From positions 340,566 to 404,565 of the forward strand of contig NZ_NIDE01000009.1 in NCBI RefSeq assembly GCF_002197845.1: 64,000 nt of DNA, read 5' to 3'. The position numbers were made by a program, and so were the translations under genes. How positions within the stretch are numbered: position 1 is the stretch's first letter; every line of letters begins with the position of its first letter. The stretch comes from Fimbriiglobus ruber (lineage in GTDB: Bacteria; Planctomycetota; Planctomycetia; Gemmatales; Gemmataceae). Shown piece by piece: positions 9,005-17,878 of this stretch. The notes beneath the pieces are model-generated. The model saw only the letters and a program-made list of their open reading frames with translations. It did not search any database and was not told the origin of the DNA.

Positions 9005-12000
9005 AGCTGACGACCCGTTCTCGACAGATCGCTTGAATGGGCTCGGCGATTACCACCCGGAATTGGATGTCCCCTCTCTCGCAAGCGAGTTTACCGACGA
9101 TTTCTCGGTGGCTGTTGACGCGGTCCGGGCGAACCCGCTTCCGGACCCGGGGCGAAAAATCCGCGCATGTATTGGGCCCGCCGGTTATGGGAAGACTCAC
9201 CTCTTCGGACGACTCCAACATCAGCAACGGGATCGAGTATACCTCGCATTCCTGATGGCGCCACCCGGCCTCGAAGGGAAGGACAAGCAGGAGCAGCTTG
9301 AGTCAGTTCTTCGATGGCGGTTGGTCGAATCGCTGCTGTACTCCTCGCAATCGTTCGCATCGTTCCGACTCGAACTGGCTAAACTCCTAATCCCCTCTTT
9401 TTCCACATACTTCGATCGACTTAGCGCTGGGCTCAAGGCCAAGCACGCGGCGATACGTAATGGGTTGGAAAAAGAAGACCCGCTCGCGGTATTGGAATTA
9501 TTTGGCCACGTTGAGACTCTGGAACCTTATCACCAACTCGCGGATTCACTGCGAGCCGCGCTGCCGCACTGTTCCGGTGCGGTCGTTCGGGCACTCGTTC
9601 TGAGCACATCACCAGCAGGCGACGACGTTCGCTGGTGGTTGCGAGGTGAAGCCGATCAAATGCCTGTGCAGCGGCTCGCCGCTTTGCGGTTGGTTGATAA
9701 GCAAGGGGCCGCGATTGATTCGCCCCCCCTGCTCGACATTCTAACTGCTGTGGCAGAATTATTACGGTTGAATAAGACGCCTCTAATTCTTTGCTTCGAC
9801 CAACTTGAAGAATTGTTTAAAAACGATTCGGCTGGATTTACTACTCTGACCAGCCAGCTAATGAATTGGCTTCAAACAATACCAAATTTATTGATAGGCA
9901 TTGGGTGTTTAGAAGCAACTTGGAAGTTGGTACGGGGTGAGGCTGGTTATAAATCGTTCGTCGATCGCATAAAAGAATGCTATCTACCTGTGCTTCGCGG
10001 CACGGAGGCAGTTGAACTCGTAGAACGTCGAATGAAGTGCTGGGTGGATCATGACGCAAAACGGACTGCCGGATGGCCGTTCGATCTCGATTCGGTTCGG
10101 AAATACGCGGATACTAAGAAGCCCGGCCCTCGCTTTCTTATTCAACAAGTGTGCGCCCCAGCGTTCACTACCTGGTTAAGTAAAAAACAGTCGGGTCTCA
10201 TCTTGGTTGATGAGGCGACAGGCGGCGAGACACTCTCCGATTTGTTCAAAGAAGAGTGGGCCAAGACGCTCCAGCGAATTCAGGCAGAGAAAAAGCCCGC
10301 GTCCGATGTCCAGGATCTCGAGCTTTGGTCCGGTGTGAGCGAGGCACTTGTTCTCGCACAGAAAGGATGCTGGAAACTCGATGGGTTTCTCATCAAGTCG
10401 ATCAACTCACAACCCATCAAGAAATCCTCCAATGACCCACGCCCTAGCGCTCTCATCGACTTGACCGTGAACGGCAAGTCGGGCTCGGTGCTCGTGACTG
10501 TGAGCAAAAAGGACGGCGGAATTGCGTTCGGCCACTGGTTCACGGCACTTGATGAGGCCATCACCAAGGCAGTCGTGGGGGGAGTCGTGGTGTGGCCCCG
10601 GCGAGAATTGTCGGTTGGGAAAAAATCCGCCGGTTATATTAGTTACTCAACTCGACTGGATAATGGGACACTCCGGGCTTTTCCACTCGATGAGAACGAG
10701 GGAACATTTCACCAGATGGAGTGTCTGCGTCAAATCATCAGTCGAGCCGGTAGTGACCTCGTCTTGAAAGGGAACCTGATTTCCCGAGACGACTGTCGCA
10801 TTCTCATCATCGAGACCGGCGTACTCGCGCACCTGAAACTATTTGAGTTCGTGTTCCAGAACTGGAGCCGCTTGCCGCACACTTCGGCGGGAAACGCGCC
10901 AGCGGCTGTGGCGCCCCCTCCGCCGGTCCCGGTCAATCCGCCACCCGTCCCGACCTCACCGACGGCGACGACCCTGGCGAGTCCTCCGCCCCTCATACCG
11001 CCGCTGATTGCCGTCTTTCAGACCACAACTGGCCAGGCGAGTCCGCCGCCTCTGGGCAGTCCGCCTGTCGTGACCCCGCCCCAGGTTTCGCTGCCGACTC
11101 CACCTCCGGTGCCCTCCTGGGCGGAGGAGATGCTGAAGAAGGCCGCGGAGTACCTGAAGAAGAAGGGGGAGGCCGTTCATCCGATCGGGGCGGACATCGG
11201 GCCGACGTTCGCTCGGCTAAAGGTCGAACTGCGCGGCGACGCCGACTTCGGGAAAATCCGCCGCCAGGCCGAGAACCTCAAGGTTTATCTGGCCCTGACT
11301 CAGGAGCCGCTGATCTCCAGTCAAGCCGGGTTCGTAAGTATCGATGTGCAGCGCCCAGACCGGGCAACTGTTTTACTCCCACAGCTCCTGGCCCAGTGCC
11401 CAACCAAACTCGTGGGTGAACCGGCCATTCCCGCCGGCGTAGGCGTGTCGGGGAATGTCGAGTGGCTCAACCTGAGTGAGCCGGAAAGCTGTCACCTGCT
11501 CGTCGCCGGCACCACGGGCAGCGGGAAGAGTGAGTTCCTCAAGGCGGTTTTGGCCGCACTCGCCGCGCGACTGGAGCCCTCCCAGGTGAAGTTCCGGCTC
11601 ATCGACCCCAAGCGGGTCACGTTCAACGTGCCAAACCACTGCCCTTACTTGGGCGGACCGGTGGTATTCGACGGCGAGGAGGCGATTCCGGTCCTGGAGG
11701 AATCCGTCGCGGAAATGGAGCGGCGGTATGAGCTGCTCCAGAGGCGTGGCGTGGATCACATCCAGAAACTCACCGGCACTGACGCCGTGCCCCGCTGGGT
11801 GATCGTGTTTGACGAGTTTGCCGACTTAATGGTCGACAAGATGACCCGGAAGCAACTGGAACCGCAGCTCAAACGGCTAGGGGCAAAGTCCCGAGCGGCC
11901 GGTATCCACCTGATTTTGGGCACTCAACGACCGGAGGCGTCGGTGGTAACCCCCCTCCTTCGCAGCAACCTACCCGGGCGGATCGGGCTTCAAGTCGCAA

Positions 12001-12155
12001 GCGAAAAGGAATCGAAACTGTTCCTCGACGAACCGGACGCCGCGTACTTGTTCGGGAAAGGCGACCTGGTCTGGAAGCGTGGCGGCGGACTTACGCGACT
12101 CCAGAGCCCGTTCGTCCCGAAATCTGAGTTCGACAAATACCTGCGGGTCGGTTAA
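8991..12155 (+). CDS. Dual-motor ATPase: N-terminal AAA/STAND-like plus C-terminal FtsK/SpoIIIE domain
   Basis: 1054 residues with two P-loop NTPase domains. The N-terminal domain has Walker A GPAGYGKTH (about 62-70) and Walker B LILCFDQLEEL (about 265-275), as in AAA/STAND ATPases. An uncharacterised middle region (about 450-630) and a proline-rich linker (about 640-705) lead to an FtsK-type motor with GTTGSGKSEF (about 840), RLIDPKRVTFN and VIVFDEFADLMV (about 935), then GIHLILGTQRPEASVVTPL. It ends soon after the motor core, without transmembrane helices or the FtsK gamma domain. I use the ATG at 8991 with GGAG seven bases upstream. DNA translocation is likely from the family; the biological role (defence, mobile element or DNA segregation) is unknown. 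It ends 3 bases from the convergent kinase. Confidence 0.85.
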   Translation: MPLLKADDPFSTDRLNGLGDYHPELDVPSLASEFTDDFSVAVDAVRANPLPDPGRKIRACIGPAGYGKTHLFGRLQHQQRDRVYLAFLMAPPGLEGKDKQEQLESVLRWRLVESLLYSSQSFASFRLELAKLLIPSFSTYFDRLSAGLKAKHAAIRNGLEKEDPLAVLELFGHVETLEPYHQLADSLRAALPHCSGAVVRALVLSTSPAGDDVRWWLRGEADQMPVQRLAALRLVDKQGAAIDSPPLLDILTAVAELLRLNKTPLILCFDQLEELFKNDSAGFTTLTSQLMNWLQTIPNLLIGIGCLEATWKLVRGEAGYKSFVDRIKECYLPVLRGTEAVELVERRMKCWVDHDAKRTAGWPFDLDSVRKYADTKKPGPRFLIQQVCAPAFTTWLSKKQSGLILVDEATGGETLSDLFKEEWAKTLQRIQAEKKPASDVQDLELWSGVSEALVLAQKGCWKLDGFLIKSINSQPIKKSSNDPRPSALIDLTVNGKSGSVLVTVSKKDGGIAFGHWFTALDEAITKAVVGGVVVWPRRELSVGKKSAGYISYSTRLDNGTLRAFPLDENEGTFHQMECLRQIISRAGSDLVLKGNLISRDDCRILIIETGVLAHLKLFEFVFQNWSRLPHTSAGNAPAAVAPPPPVPVNPPPVPTSPTATTLASPPPLIPPLIAVFQTTTGQASPPPLGSPPVVTPPQVSLPTPPPVPSWAEEMLKKAAEYLKKKGEAVHPIGADIGPTFARLKVELRGDADFGKIRRQAENLKVYLALTQEPLISSQAGFVSIDVQRPDRATVLLPQLLAQCPTKLVGEPAIPAGVGVSGNVEWLNLSEPESCHLLVAGTTGSGKSEFLKAVLAALAARLEPSQVKFRLIDPKRVTFNVPNHCPYLGGPVVFDGEEAIPVLEESVAEMERRYELLQRRGVDHIQKLTGTDAVPRWVIVFDEFADLMVDKMTRKQLEPQLKRLGAKSRAAGIHLILGTQRPEASVVTPLLRSNLPGRIGLQVASEKESKLFLDEPDAAYLFGKGDLVWKRGGGLTRLQSPFVPKSEFDKYLRVG

Positions 12156-12158
12156 CGG

Positions 12159-12262
12159 CTAACGCATTCGTTGCTCGATGTACTCGCGGGCGATTCCAGC
12201 CACCTCGAAGCACCCTTCGGGCACATTCCAGTCGCCTGGCCCGGGGGGCGTTTCGACATCTA
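12159..12262 (-). pseudogene. Severed 3' end of the Ser/Thr kinase gene
   Basis: These bases encode the original C-terminus of the kinase at 13303-14586. With the IS630 and one TA removed, the kinase frame runs SEL then DVETPPGPGDWNVPEG and on to EYIEQRMR and a TAG at 12159. The join is in frame and leaves no gap. The severed tail is still undamaged, so the insertion is probably recent. Confidence 0.85.
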
Positions 12263-12361
12263 TTCTCGGACTCGCCTGAAGTGACACAAGTCGGCCTTGA
12301 GCAACCAGGCCTGGATAGCGGAGGATAGATCCTTCACCGATCCGTCTGCGGGAGGGCAAGG

Positions 12362-12886
12362 ATGCGTCCCCAATATTCGTTTCCCGAACCCGTGGTCCAA
12401 GCGATCGCGGACGCGCGCTATCGGCACCCGGACCCGCGTGTCCAAGAGCGGATGGAGATTCTCTGGCTCAAGACCCGGAACGTGACGCACAGTCGGATCG
12501 CGGAGTTGGCCAACGTGTCGCGCTCCACGGTGCAGCGGACCCTGCGGATCTATGCGGCGAAGGGTCTGGATGGGGTCCGATCGTTCGGCTGGAAGGGCCA
12601 ACCCAGTGCGCTGACACCGCATCACGGGACGATCGAAGACGCGTTTCGCCGGCACCCGCCGCACACGGCCCACGAGGCGGCGCGGCGGATCGAGGACCTG
12701 ACGGGCGTCCGACGCAAGGCGTCGCGGGTGCGCCAGTTCTTGAAAGAGGATCTGGGGATGAAATGCCTGAAGGTGGCACCCATCCCGGTGCCGCCCAAGA
12801 AAACGGTCGACGAACACGCCCGCACGCAGGCGGATTTTTTAAAAGACGGAACTGGAACCGAAGTTGGCGGAAGCCCGCGACGGTAA
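12362..12886 (+). CDS. IS630 transposase, N-terminal helix-turn-helix frame
   Basis: 174 residues. The first 130 contain tandem helix-turn-helix motifs: TRNVTHSRIAELANVSRST, and a second domain HHGTIEDAFRRHPPHTAHEA with SRVRQFLKEDLGMK. They bind the element ends in this family. The frame ends shortly after a T6A4 tract at 12836-12845. The catalytic domain follows in the +1 frame, so full transposase needs a frame change there. The copy at 53085 carries the same tract. Confidence 0.88.
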   Translation: MRPQYSFPEPVVQAIADARYRHPDPRVQERMEILWLKTRNVTHSRIAELANVSRSTVQRTLRIYAAKGLDGVRSFGWKGQPSALTPHHGTIEDAFRRHPPHTAHEAARRIEDLTGVRRKASRVRQFLKEDLGMKCLKVAPIPVPPKKTVDEHARTQADFLKDGTGTEVGGSPRR

Positions 12887-13430
12887 GCGGACGGTGTACT
12901 TCGTGGACGCGTCGCACTTCGTCTTGGCGTCGTTCCTGGGGTGGGTGTGGTGCTTCGTCCGGTTACATGTCCGGGCCGCGTCGGGACGGCAGAGGTACAA
13001 CGTGCTGGGTGCGCTGAACGCGGTCACGCACGAGCTGGTGACAGAAATCAACACGACGTACATCACGGCCACCTCGGTGTGTGCGTTGCTCCGCAAGATC
13101 GCGGCCCTCGGTGGGTCATTGCCGATCACGCTGGTACTCGACAACGCCCGCTACCAGCGGTGCGCGCTGGTGGAGCACACGGCCAAGGCACTCGGGATCG
13201 AGTTGTTGTTCCTGCCGTCGTATTCGCCAAACCTGAACTTGATCGAGCGACTCTGGAAGTTCGTGAAGAAGGAGGCGTTGAACAGCCGCCACCATCAGGA
13301 CTTCAAGAAGTTCCAGGAGGCCATCGACCATTGCTTGGCGGATCTGCCGACGAAACACCGAGAGAAACTGGCGACCCTGATGACCCACAAATTCCAGACG
13401 TGGGACAATGTGTCACTCCTGGACGCGTAA
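12864..13430 (+). CDS. IS630 transposase, DDE catalytic frame
   Basis: 188 residues of the DDE_3 superfamily catalytic core. The three acidic residues are visible in VYFVDASHF, TLVLDNARYQR and NLNLIERLWKFVKKEAL. Removing one A from the preceding T6A4 tract joins it to the upstream frame as ADFLKTELEPKLAEARDG, giving about 355 residues, normal for IS630 transposases. The isolated ATG at 12864 is probably not the main start. Confidence 0.88.
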   Translation: MAEARDGKRTVYFVDASHFVLASFLGWVWCFVRLHVRAASGRQRYNVLGALNAVTHELVTEINTTYITATSVCALLRKIAALGGSLPITLVLDNARYQRCALVEHTAKALGIELLFLPSYSPNLNLIERLWKFVKKEALNSRHHQDFKKFQEAIDHCLADLPTKHREKLATLMTHKFQTWDNVSLLDA

Positions 13431-14586
13431 AGTATAGCTCGCTGTAAAGATCACACGCCGACGGGTACCGGCGGTTCGGGTGGGCGAGGCACCGCGATAC
13501 CATTTTGATCGTCCGCGAGTCCACGCCGGCGTCGGAGAGCCGCGTGGCGAAGTCGTAAGGCGGACGGACCAGGTCCCCGGTCAACACCTGATACCAGACG
13601 ACCCCAAGGGCGAACACGTCATCCTGTGCTGGGTCGCGCTTGAGGAAGGGGTCGGACGCCTCAGGCGGATGGTAGACACGGGTGCCAACGAGGACGGCTT
13701 CCGACCGCATGGACGATTGGAGCGATGACGCCGACTCCGCTTTGGTGTCTACGGTGCTGAGGCCGAAGTCGGCCACCTTGGGGACCTGGTGTTCCGTAAG
13801 TAAAATGTTAGCCGGCTTGAGGTCTCGGTGGTGAATCTTGTGCCGGTGCGCGTCGGCCACGCCGCGGACGATGCCCCGCATCAGTTCGGACGTATTGAGC
13901 CGCGGCCGCTCGCTTTCGGGGCTCAAAATCCAATCTTCGAGCGACCCGCCCGCAGCGAATTCAAGGACGATGTACGGGTACGGTCTGGCCTCGATCGCGA
14001 CGTTCAAGTAAGCGACGACGTTTGGGCAGTCCTTCAAATGTTGGGTCACGGCCATGAGCGCGGACGCTTCTTTCTTCAGCCAGTCCCGGGCGCCATCCTG
14101 GGTGAAGAACTTATAAACGTGCGGGTAAGGGTAAAGCCGGTTGACGGCTTTCCACACCTCGCCGAACGAGCCCATACCGAGGAACGACACGAGTTCCCAG
14201 TCGTCGATCTTGTCCTTCGCTTTGCGTTTAGGCTGTAGGCCTTGAAGCAACTGCTCGATCAATTGTGCGGACCGGAGCACGCTGCTGACCCGCATACCAT
14301 TGGTCGTGTGCGTCCGAATGCTTCGGACGAGGTTGGTCAGAAGCGAGATCAATTCGATTTTGTTTGCTTCGGTGAATCCTTTTGGGGGCGTCCATTTCTC
14401 AACAGCCTGACGGATGTCGGTCTCGGATTTGAGGCCGAGGTCGTTGAGAAACCTCATGATCTCACTGACTTTCCGGCTCCTGCCAAAATCCCGGAGGTGC
14501 GTAATCAGGATGTTTGCGACGCTGTAGGATCCATGGATCGCACCGGCACCGGCACTGATCCACCCGAGCACGGTTGGGATATCCAC
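13303..14586 (-). CDS. Ser/Thr protein kinase, C-terminus replaced by IS630 sequence
   Basis: The kinase domain (about 140-400) has glycine loop LGMGSFGEVWKA, a catalytic lysine in HVYKFF, HHRDLKPANILL, VADFGLS and a degenerate APE (HPPEASD). The first 130 residues contain a hydrophobic stretch near the N-terminus (IPTVLGWISAGAGAIHG) and a helical region that I do not recognise. Start: GTG at 14586, with GGAGG six bases upstream. Because IS630 is inserted at 13436, the present frame ends in about 40 IS-derived residues and stops at 13303; the true tail lies at 12159-12262. The kinase domain itself is complete, so it may still be active. Convergent with the AAA-FtsK gene (3 bases between the original stops), so it probably belongs to the same module. 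Confidence 0.82.
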   Translation of the reverse strand: MDIPTVLGWISAGAGAIHGSYSVANILITHLRDFGRSRKVSEIMRFLNDLGLKSETDIRQAVEKWTPPKGFTEANKIELISLLTNLVRSIRTHTTNGMRVSSVLRSAQLIEQLLQGLQPKRKAKDKIDDWELVSFLGMGSFGEVWKAVNRLYPYPHVYKFFTQDGARDWLKKEASALMAVTQHLKDCPNVVAYLNVAIEARPYPYIVLEFAAGGSLEDWILSPESERPRLNTSELMRGIVRGVADAHRHKIHHRDLKPANILLTEHQVPKVADFGLSTVDTKAESASSLQSSMRSEAVLVGTRVYHPPEASDPFLKRDPAQDDVFALGVVWYQVLTGDLVRPPYDFATRLSDAGVDSRTIKMVSRCLAHPNRRYPSACDLYSELYFTRPGVTHCPTSGICGSSGSPVSLGVSSADPPSNGRWPPGTS

Positions 14587-14844
14587 GACGGGCCTCCACC
14601 TACTCAAAAGAATGTGCGTGTTATACTTGCGATTTCCGTGATGGGGAGCATTAACCGATAAATTCCTCTCGTGATCAGGATGTAAGGCTCGATAACCTCG
14701 AATGGCTTTGTATTATTTGGGAATAGCTGGGCGAGCGCACGAGAGCGGGCAAACGCCAGGGTGACTGGCAACCCGACTGCTCGCTTCATGTGATCGCGGA
14801 TGTGAAGCTGGTTTGCTGATATCTCAGGCCGGTATCGGGGTGTA

Positions 14845-15089
14845 TGCCCGGGCGCTTTTCCGGAGTGTTCCCGGCCACTCCGCGGGCACGACGATCCGGT
14901 CCCCGACTGGGAGCCACCGCCCGCCTTCCACCGGGACGTGGTGCCGCTCCTCGAAGGCATCCTCAAGCGGTGCCCCGAACCCCCGAACCCGTGTCCGGGC
15001 TGCCAGCGGCCCGCCGAGCCGGACGGGTGGAACTTCGCGATCAAATACGCCACCCCCGAAGAGTTGGAGCGATTGGAGCAGGCGTTTAA
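14845..15089 (+). pseudogene. Multicopy hypothetical family gene, 5' side of IS701 insertion
   Basis: Reads DWEPPPAFHRDVVPLLEG, then CPEPPNPCPGCQRPAEPDGW and YATPEELERLEQAF up to the IS701 boundary. It is homologous to the second half of the gene at 6084-7027. Excision of the element at 15090-18974 with one TTAA joins it in frame to 18979-19030. No N-terminal half is visible upstream, so the copy was already incomplete or its 5' part has decayed. Confidence 0.7.
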
Positions 15090-15105
15090 CGGTACAGCGC
15101 GTATT

Positions 15106-15434
15106 TTACGTAACACGTTTGTGCCGCTGCTTCTTATGAGATCGGGTGGCTTGCTTGTTTCGCCGCTGGTGGTATTGAATTACGTCGCTGGTATGTTGGG
15201 TGGCCCCGGTTCCCCGTCGCCGCCGGAACAGGATCGCGCACCGGACGTTGAGCGCCCGGCACACCTGCTCCATCGTCACGTCTGGGTTTTTCCCCCCGGA
15301 GCCGCTCCGTGTGGGCGGCGACGAATCCGAGGACGACCACGGCCAGGGTCCGGTGCCGCATCAGCCCCGTGTAATCCCGCCCCTCGTCGTGCATCAGTCC
15401 GACTTCCTGTTTGGCGACCCGGAACAGATGCTCG
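15106..15434 (-). pseudogene. IS701 transposase C-terminal fragment
   Basis: Continues the transposase after the nested insertion. It contains EHLFRVAKQEVGLMHDEGRD, which supplies the third catalytic acidic residue (E), and ends NKQATRSHKKQRHKRVT at a stop at 15106-15108. To reach that ending the frame must shift +1 in a G6A5 tract, exactly as in the second copy. Without the shift translation ends HPIS a little earlier. Confidence 0.8.
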
Positions 15435-15507
15435 ATGGCACAGTCACAATGCCTCCGAAGGTGGAGTGGGGGTGGCCCGAGCGACCGGCGGTCGGGCCAC
15501 GGCGAGT

Positions 15508-16240
15508 TTACCGCGCCGGCCGCGGGGTTGGCTTCTGCAGTTCCGCCAGACGGCCTTTGTTGGCCCACGTCCGGGGAAGTCGGTGCAATTCGCGGAGACG
15601 ATCCCGTTCGCCGGCGTCGGCCCAGATCACGTGATGCCCGTCCTCGTCCCGCCGCACGTTCCGCCACCCGGCCCGCAGCCACCTCCGGACCGTGTCCCGG
15701 CTGAGTTCGAGCCGCCGGGCCAGACCCATCGGCCGGTATTCGTCCGACTTCCATCCGGTCGAACTTCCATGCCGCGGGCGGCGAGCCAACCCCACGTGGG
15801 TCGTCAATCGAAGGACCATCTCGCCGGTGAACCGGGTCGTCCGTTTCGGCGGCCGGAATCCCTCGGCGTTGAGCCGCTCCGCGATGCCCGCCGCGTTCCA
15901 CCGGTCGGCGCACAATTCCCGCAACCGGGCCACCAACCGCGGGTAATCGGCCTGTTGACTGTACCGCGTGACCGGGCGGGCGAGCGCGTGCGACCGCACC
16001 GCACCGCCGACCCAGTAGACGGTCACGTCCACCCGCTCGCTCGCCTTGTCGACCGTCACGACGACCCGCGCGACCAACAACCGGGTCACGCGCTGACGAT
16101 CGGCCGGGGTGGTGGTCGGGGCCGACCCGACCGCCGGGAGGTCGGCCGCCACCGCACGGATGGCGGTCGCGGCGGTGGGACTCAACTCGGCCGGGATCGT
16201 TCGCCGCCACCGCTCGTACTCGCCCCGAGTGGCCGCTGGG
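15508..16240 (-). pseudogene. C-terminal part of the serine recombinase, out of frame
   Basis: Continues the recombinase at 16182-17633. After a one-base frame change near 16235 it reads GEYERWRRTIPAEL, then DKASERVDVTVYWVGGAVRS, AGIAERLNAEGFRPPKRT and SRDTVRRWLRAGWRNVRRDE. The last two segments look like helix-turn-helix DNA-binding units. Adding one base gives 709 codons for the whole gene, so this is one protein with a single lesion. Confidence 0.75.
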
Positions 16241-17633
16241 CTTTCAGCGCGTCCTCCCAGCGGCGTTCCCACTCGCGGGCGACCAGCCGGTTCTCCGGCT
16301 CGCACGCCTGGAATTGCCGGCACGCCCGGTCGACCTCGTGGGCCGCCCGCTCCCGCCGCAACTGCCACGGTCGCTCCCGTTCGGCCCGCTGCCGTTCGAC
16401 CCCGGCCACCGCGGCCAGACGGGCCTCCAGGGCGGCCGGTTCAACCGCCGCCAGAACCTGGCCGGCGACCAGGGCGTCCACCGCGCCCCCGCTCGACAAC
16501 CCCTGGCACAACGGCTCGCCGTAGTCGGCGGCCGCCCGCGAACACGAGTACGCGTGCGACCGGCCGCGGGGACCGTCGTACCGAACCGCCATCCGCTGCC
16601 CACACCGCCCACACCGGACCAACCCGGCCAGTAGGGACGGCCCGTTCCGCGGTGCGCCCGGTGTCGCGACTGTACTCCGGTTCGCGGCCAGGCGGGCCTG
16701 ATTCGCCTCGAACCGGTCCCACGTGATGTACGCCGGCAGGTGGTCGCGGAGCAGGACCAGGCACTCCTCCGGGCGGCGGATCCGCTTCCCGGTTCCCGGT
16801 CGCCCCGGTTGCTTCGCCCGCGCGTCCGCCGGGCGGTGTCCGTACCGGTACGCCCCGGCATACGTCGGATTCCGGAACAGGTTCTGGAGGGTCGCCCGGC
16901 TCGGCCGGTGCCACTCCCATTGACCCTTGCTCGGCCCGCCGGCGAGACGAACCGGGAGGCGGACGTGGTGAGGCACGAGGTATCGGAGCAACCCGTGCAT
17001 CGTGGCTTCGCGGTCGAACGGGTCGAACACCAGCCGGACGGCGGCCTGCACCTGCTCGTCCGGGTCGAGAACCCAACTCCCGTTCGGCGAGCGGACGTAC
17101 CCGATCGGCGGAGTGCCGAACAACTCGCCCCGCCGGGCCGTGTTCAACTGGCCCTGGTACATCCGTTGCTTCAGGACGTGAAGTTCCGCCTCGTTCATGA
17201 CCCCGTGGAGACCGAGTAGGAGACGATCCGAGTGGTCGGTCGGGTCGTACACCCGGTCGCCATCGGCCAGCAGCACCCGGTAGCGACCGCACAACTCGAG
17301 CAGTTGGTGCCAATCCTTGCAACAGCGGGCCAGGCGGCTCATCTCCAGCCCGAGGATCAGGCCGATGTGGTCGAGCGCGACCTCGGCCCGCAACCGCTGG
17401 AATCCGGGCCGGCCTTCGATTGACTGGCCGCTCTTGCCCAGGTCGTCGTCGATGGTGGTGACCCGATCACGGGTCCACCCGAGGGCAACCGCGCGGTCGG
17501 CCAGGGCATACTGGCGGGCGGTCGACTCCTTGTGGTCGAGAACCTGCTGCGGGGTCGACTGGCGGACGTACACGACGGCCACGCGGTCGAGGTGCCAGGC
17601 GCGCAGTTTGGGGGACCGGAGGGGGTCACTCAT
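16182..17633 (-). CDS. Large serine recombinase (resolvase/recombinase family)
   Basis: The N-terminal resolvase domain begins AVVYVRQSTPQQVLDHKEST with the catalytic serine at residue 26. GLEMSRLARCCKDWHQLLEL and HGVMNEAELHVLKQRM follow. A recombinase domain (PPIGYVRSPNGSWVLDP, LQNLFRNPTYAGAYRYGHRP) and a zinc ribbon (LVRCGRCGQRMAVRYD ... YSCSRAAADYGEPLCQ) come next, then a coiled-coil. The start overlaps the upstream 82-codon gene as ATGA. The frame is lost near 16235; the rest of the protein lies at 15508-16240. Full length would be about 708 residues. It probably catalyses excision and integration of the element it sits in. Confidence 0.85.
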   Translation of the reverse strand: MSDPLRSPKLRAWHLDRVAVVYVRQSTPQQVLDHKESTARQYALADRAVALGWTRDRVTTIDDDLGKSGQSIEGRPGFQRLRAEVALDHIGLILGLEMSRLARCCKDWHQLLELCGRYRVLLADGDRVYDPTDHSDRLLLGLHGVMNEAELHVLKQRMYQGQLNTARRGELFGTPPIGYVRSPNGSWVLDPDEQVQAAVRLVFDPFDREATMHGLLRYLVPHHVRLPVRLAGGPSKGQWEWHRPSRATLQNLFRNPTYAGAYRYGHRPADARAKQPGRPGTGKRIRRPEECLVLLRDHLPAYITWDRFEANQARLAANRSTVATPGAPRNGPSLLAGLVRCGRCGQRMAVRYDGPRGRSHAYSCSRAAADYGEPLCQGLSSGGAVDALVAGQVLAAVEPAALEARLAAVAGVERQRAERERPWQLRRERAAHEVDRACRQFQACEPENRLVAREWERRWEDALKAQRPLGASTSGGGERSRPS

Positions 17634-17878
17634 GACCGCTCTCCTTGCGACTTCGCGCGACGTGGCACCGGGCGAGCAACTGGCCGAGGAGTTCGTGGAG
17701 TTGCTTCTGGCGATCGGCGGGGAGATGGGCCCATACCGGCGGCGGGCTGTTCGTCGGGGAAGAGACCGGCGTCAAGCGCGGGGGACGGAGCGGCGGGCGG
17801 GGTCGGACATGCGGTTCCTCCGGTGAGTTCCTCTTGGCGCTGCCGGCACCACACGGTCAGCTCGAGCAACGCCGTCAC
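17630..17878 (-). CDS. Small protein coupled to the serine recombinase
   Basis: 82 residues from a GTG at 17878. It begins VTALLELTVWCRQRQEEL and then becomes proline/arginine-rich. The four-base ATGA overlap with the recombinase argues for a real, co-translated gene, perhaps an accessory or directionality protein; no known family is recognised. The frame stays open upstream without an ATG, so the start is uncertain. Confidence 0.55.
   Translation of the reverse strand: MTALLELTVWCRQRQEELTGGTACPTPPAAPSPALDAGLFPDEQPAAGMGPSPRRSPEATPRTPRPVARPVPRRAKSQGERS

Larger units (their letters stand above)
12263..13434 (+). mobile_element. IS630-family insertion sequence, copy 1 (1172 bp)
   Basis: The element was delimited by comparison with a second copy at 52986-54157; the only difference I noticed is one base (A or G in the codon before NLNLIERLW). 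Both copies lie between CTA on the left and TAG on the right, i.e. insertion into CTAG with duplication of TA, typical of the IS630/Tc1-mariner group. The terminal sequences show only weak inverted similarity. It encodes a two-frame transposase. It is inserted in the 3' part of a Ser/Thr kinase gene. Confidence 0.9.

Noticed and set aside
14938..16524. A 528-codon plus-strand open frame
   Set aside because: It starts in the multicopy gene fragment and runs antisense through IS701 and the serine recombinase; only its first 50 codons are real coding sequence.
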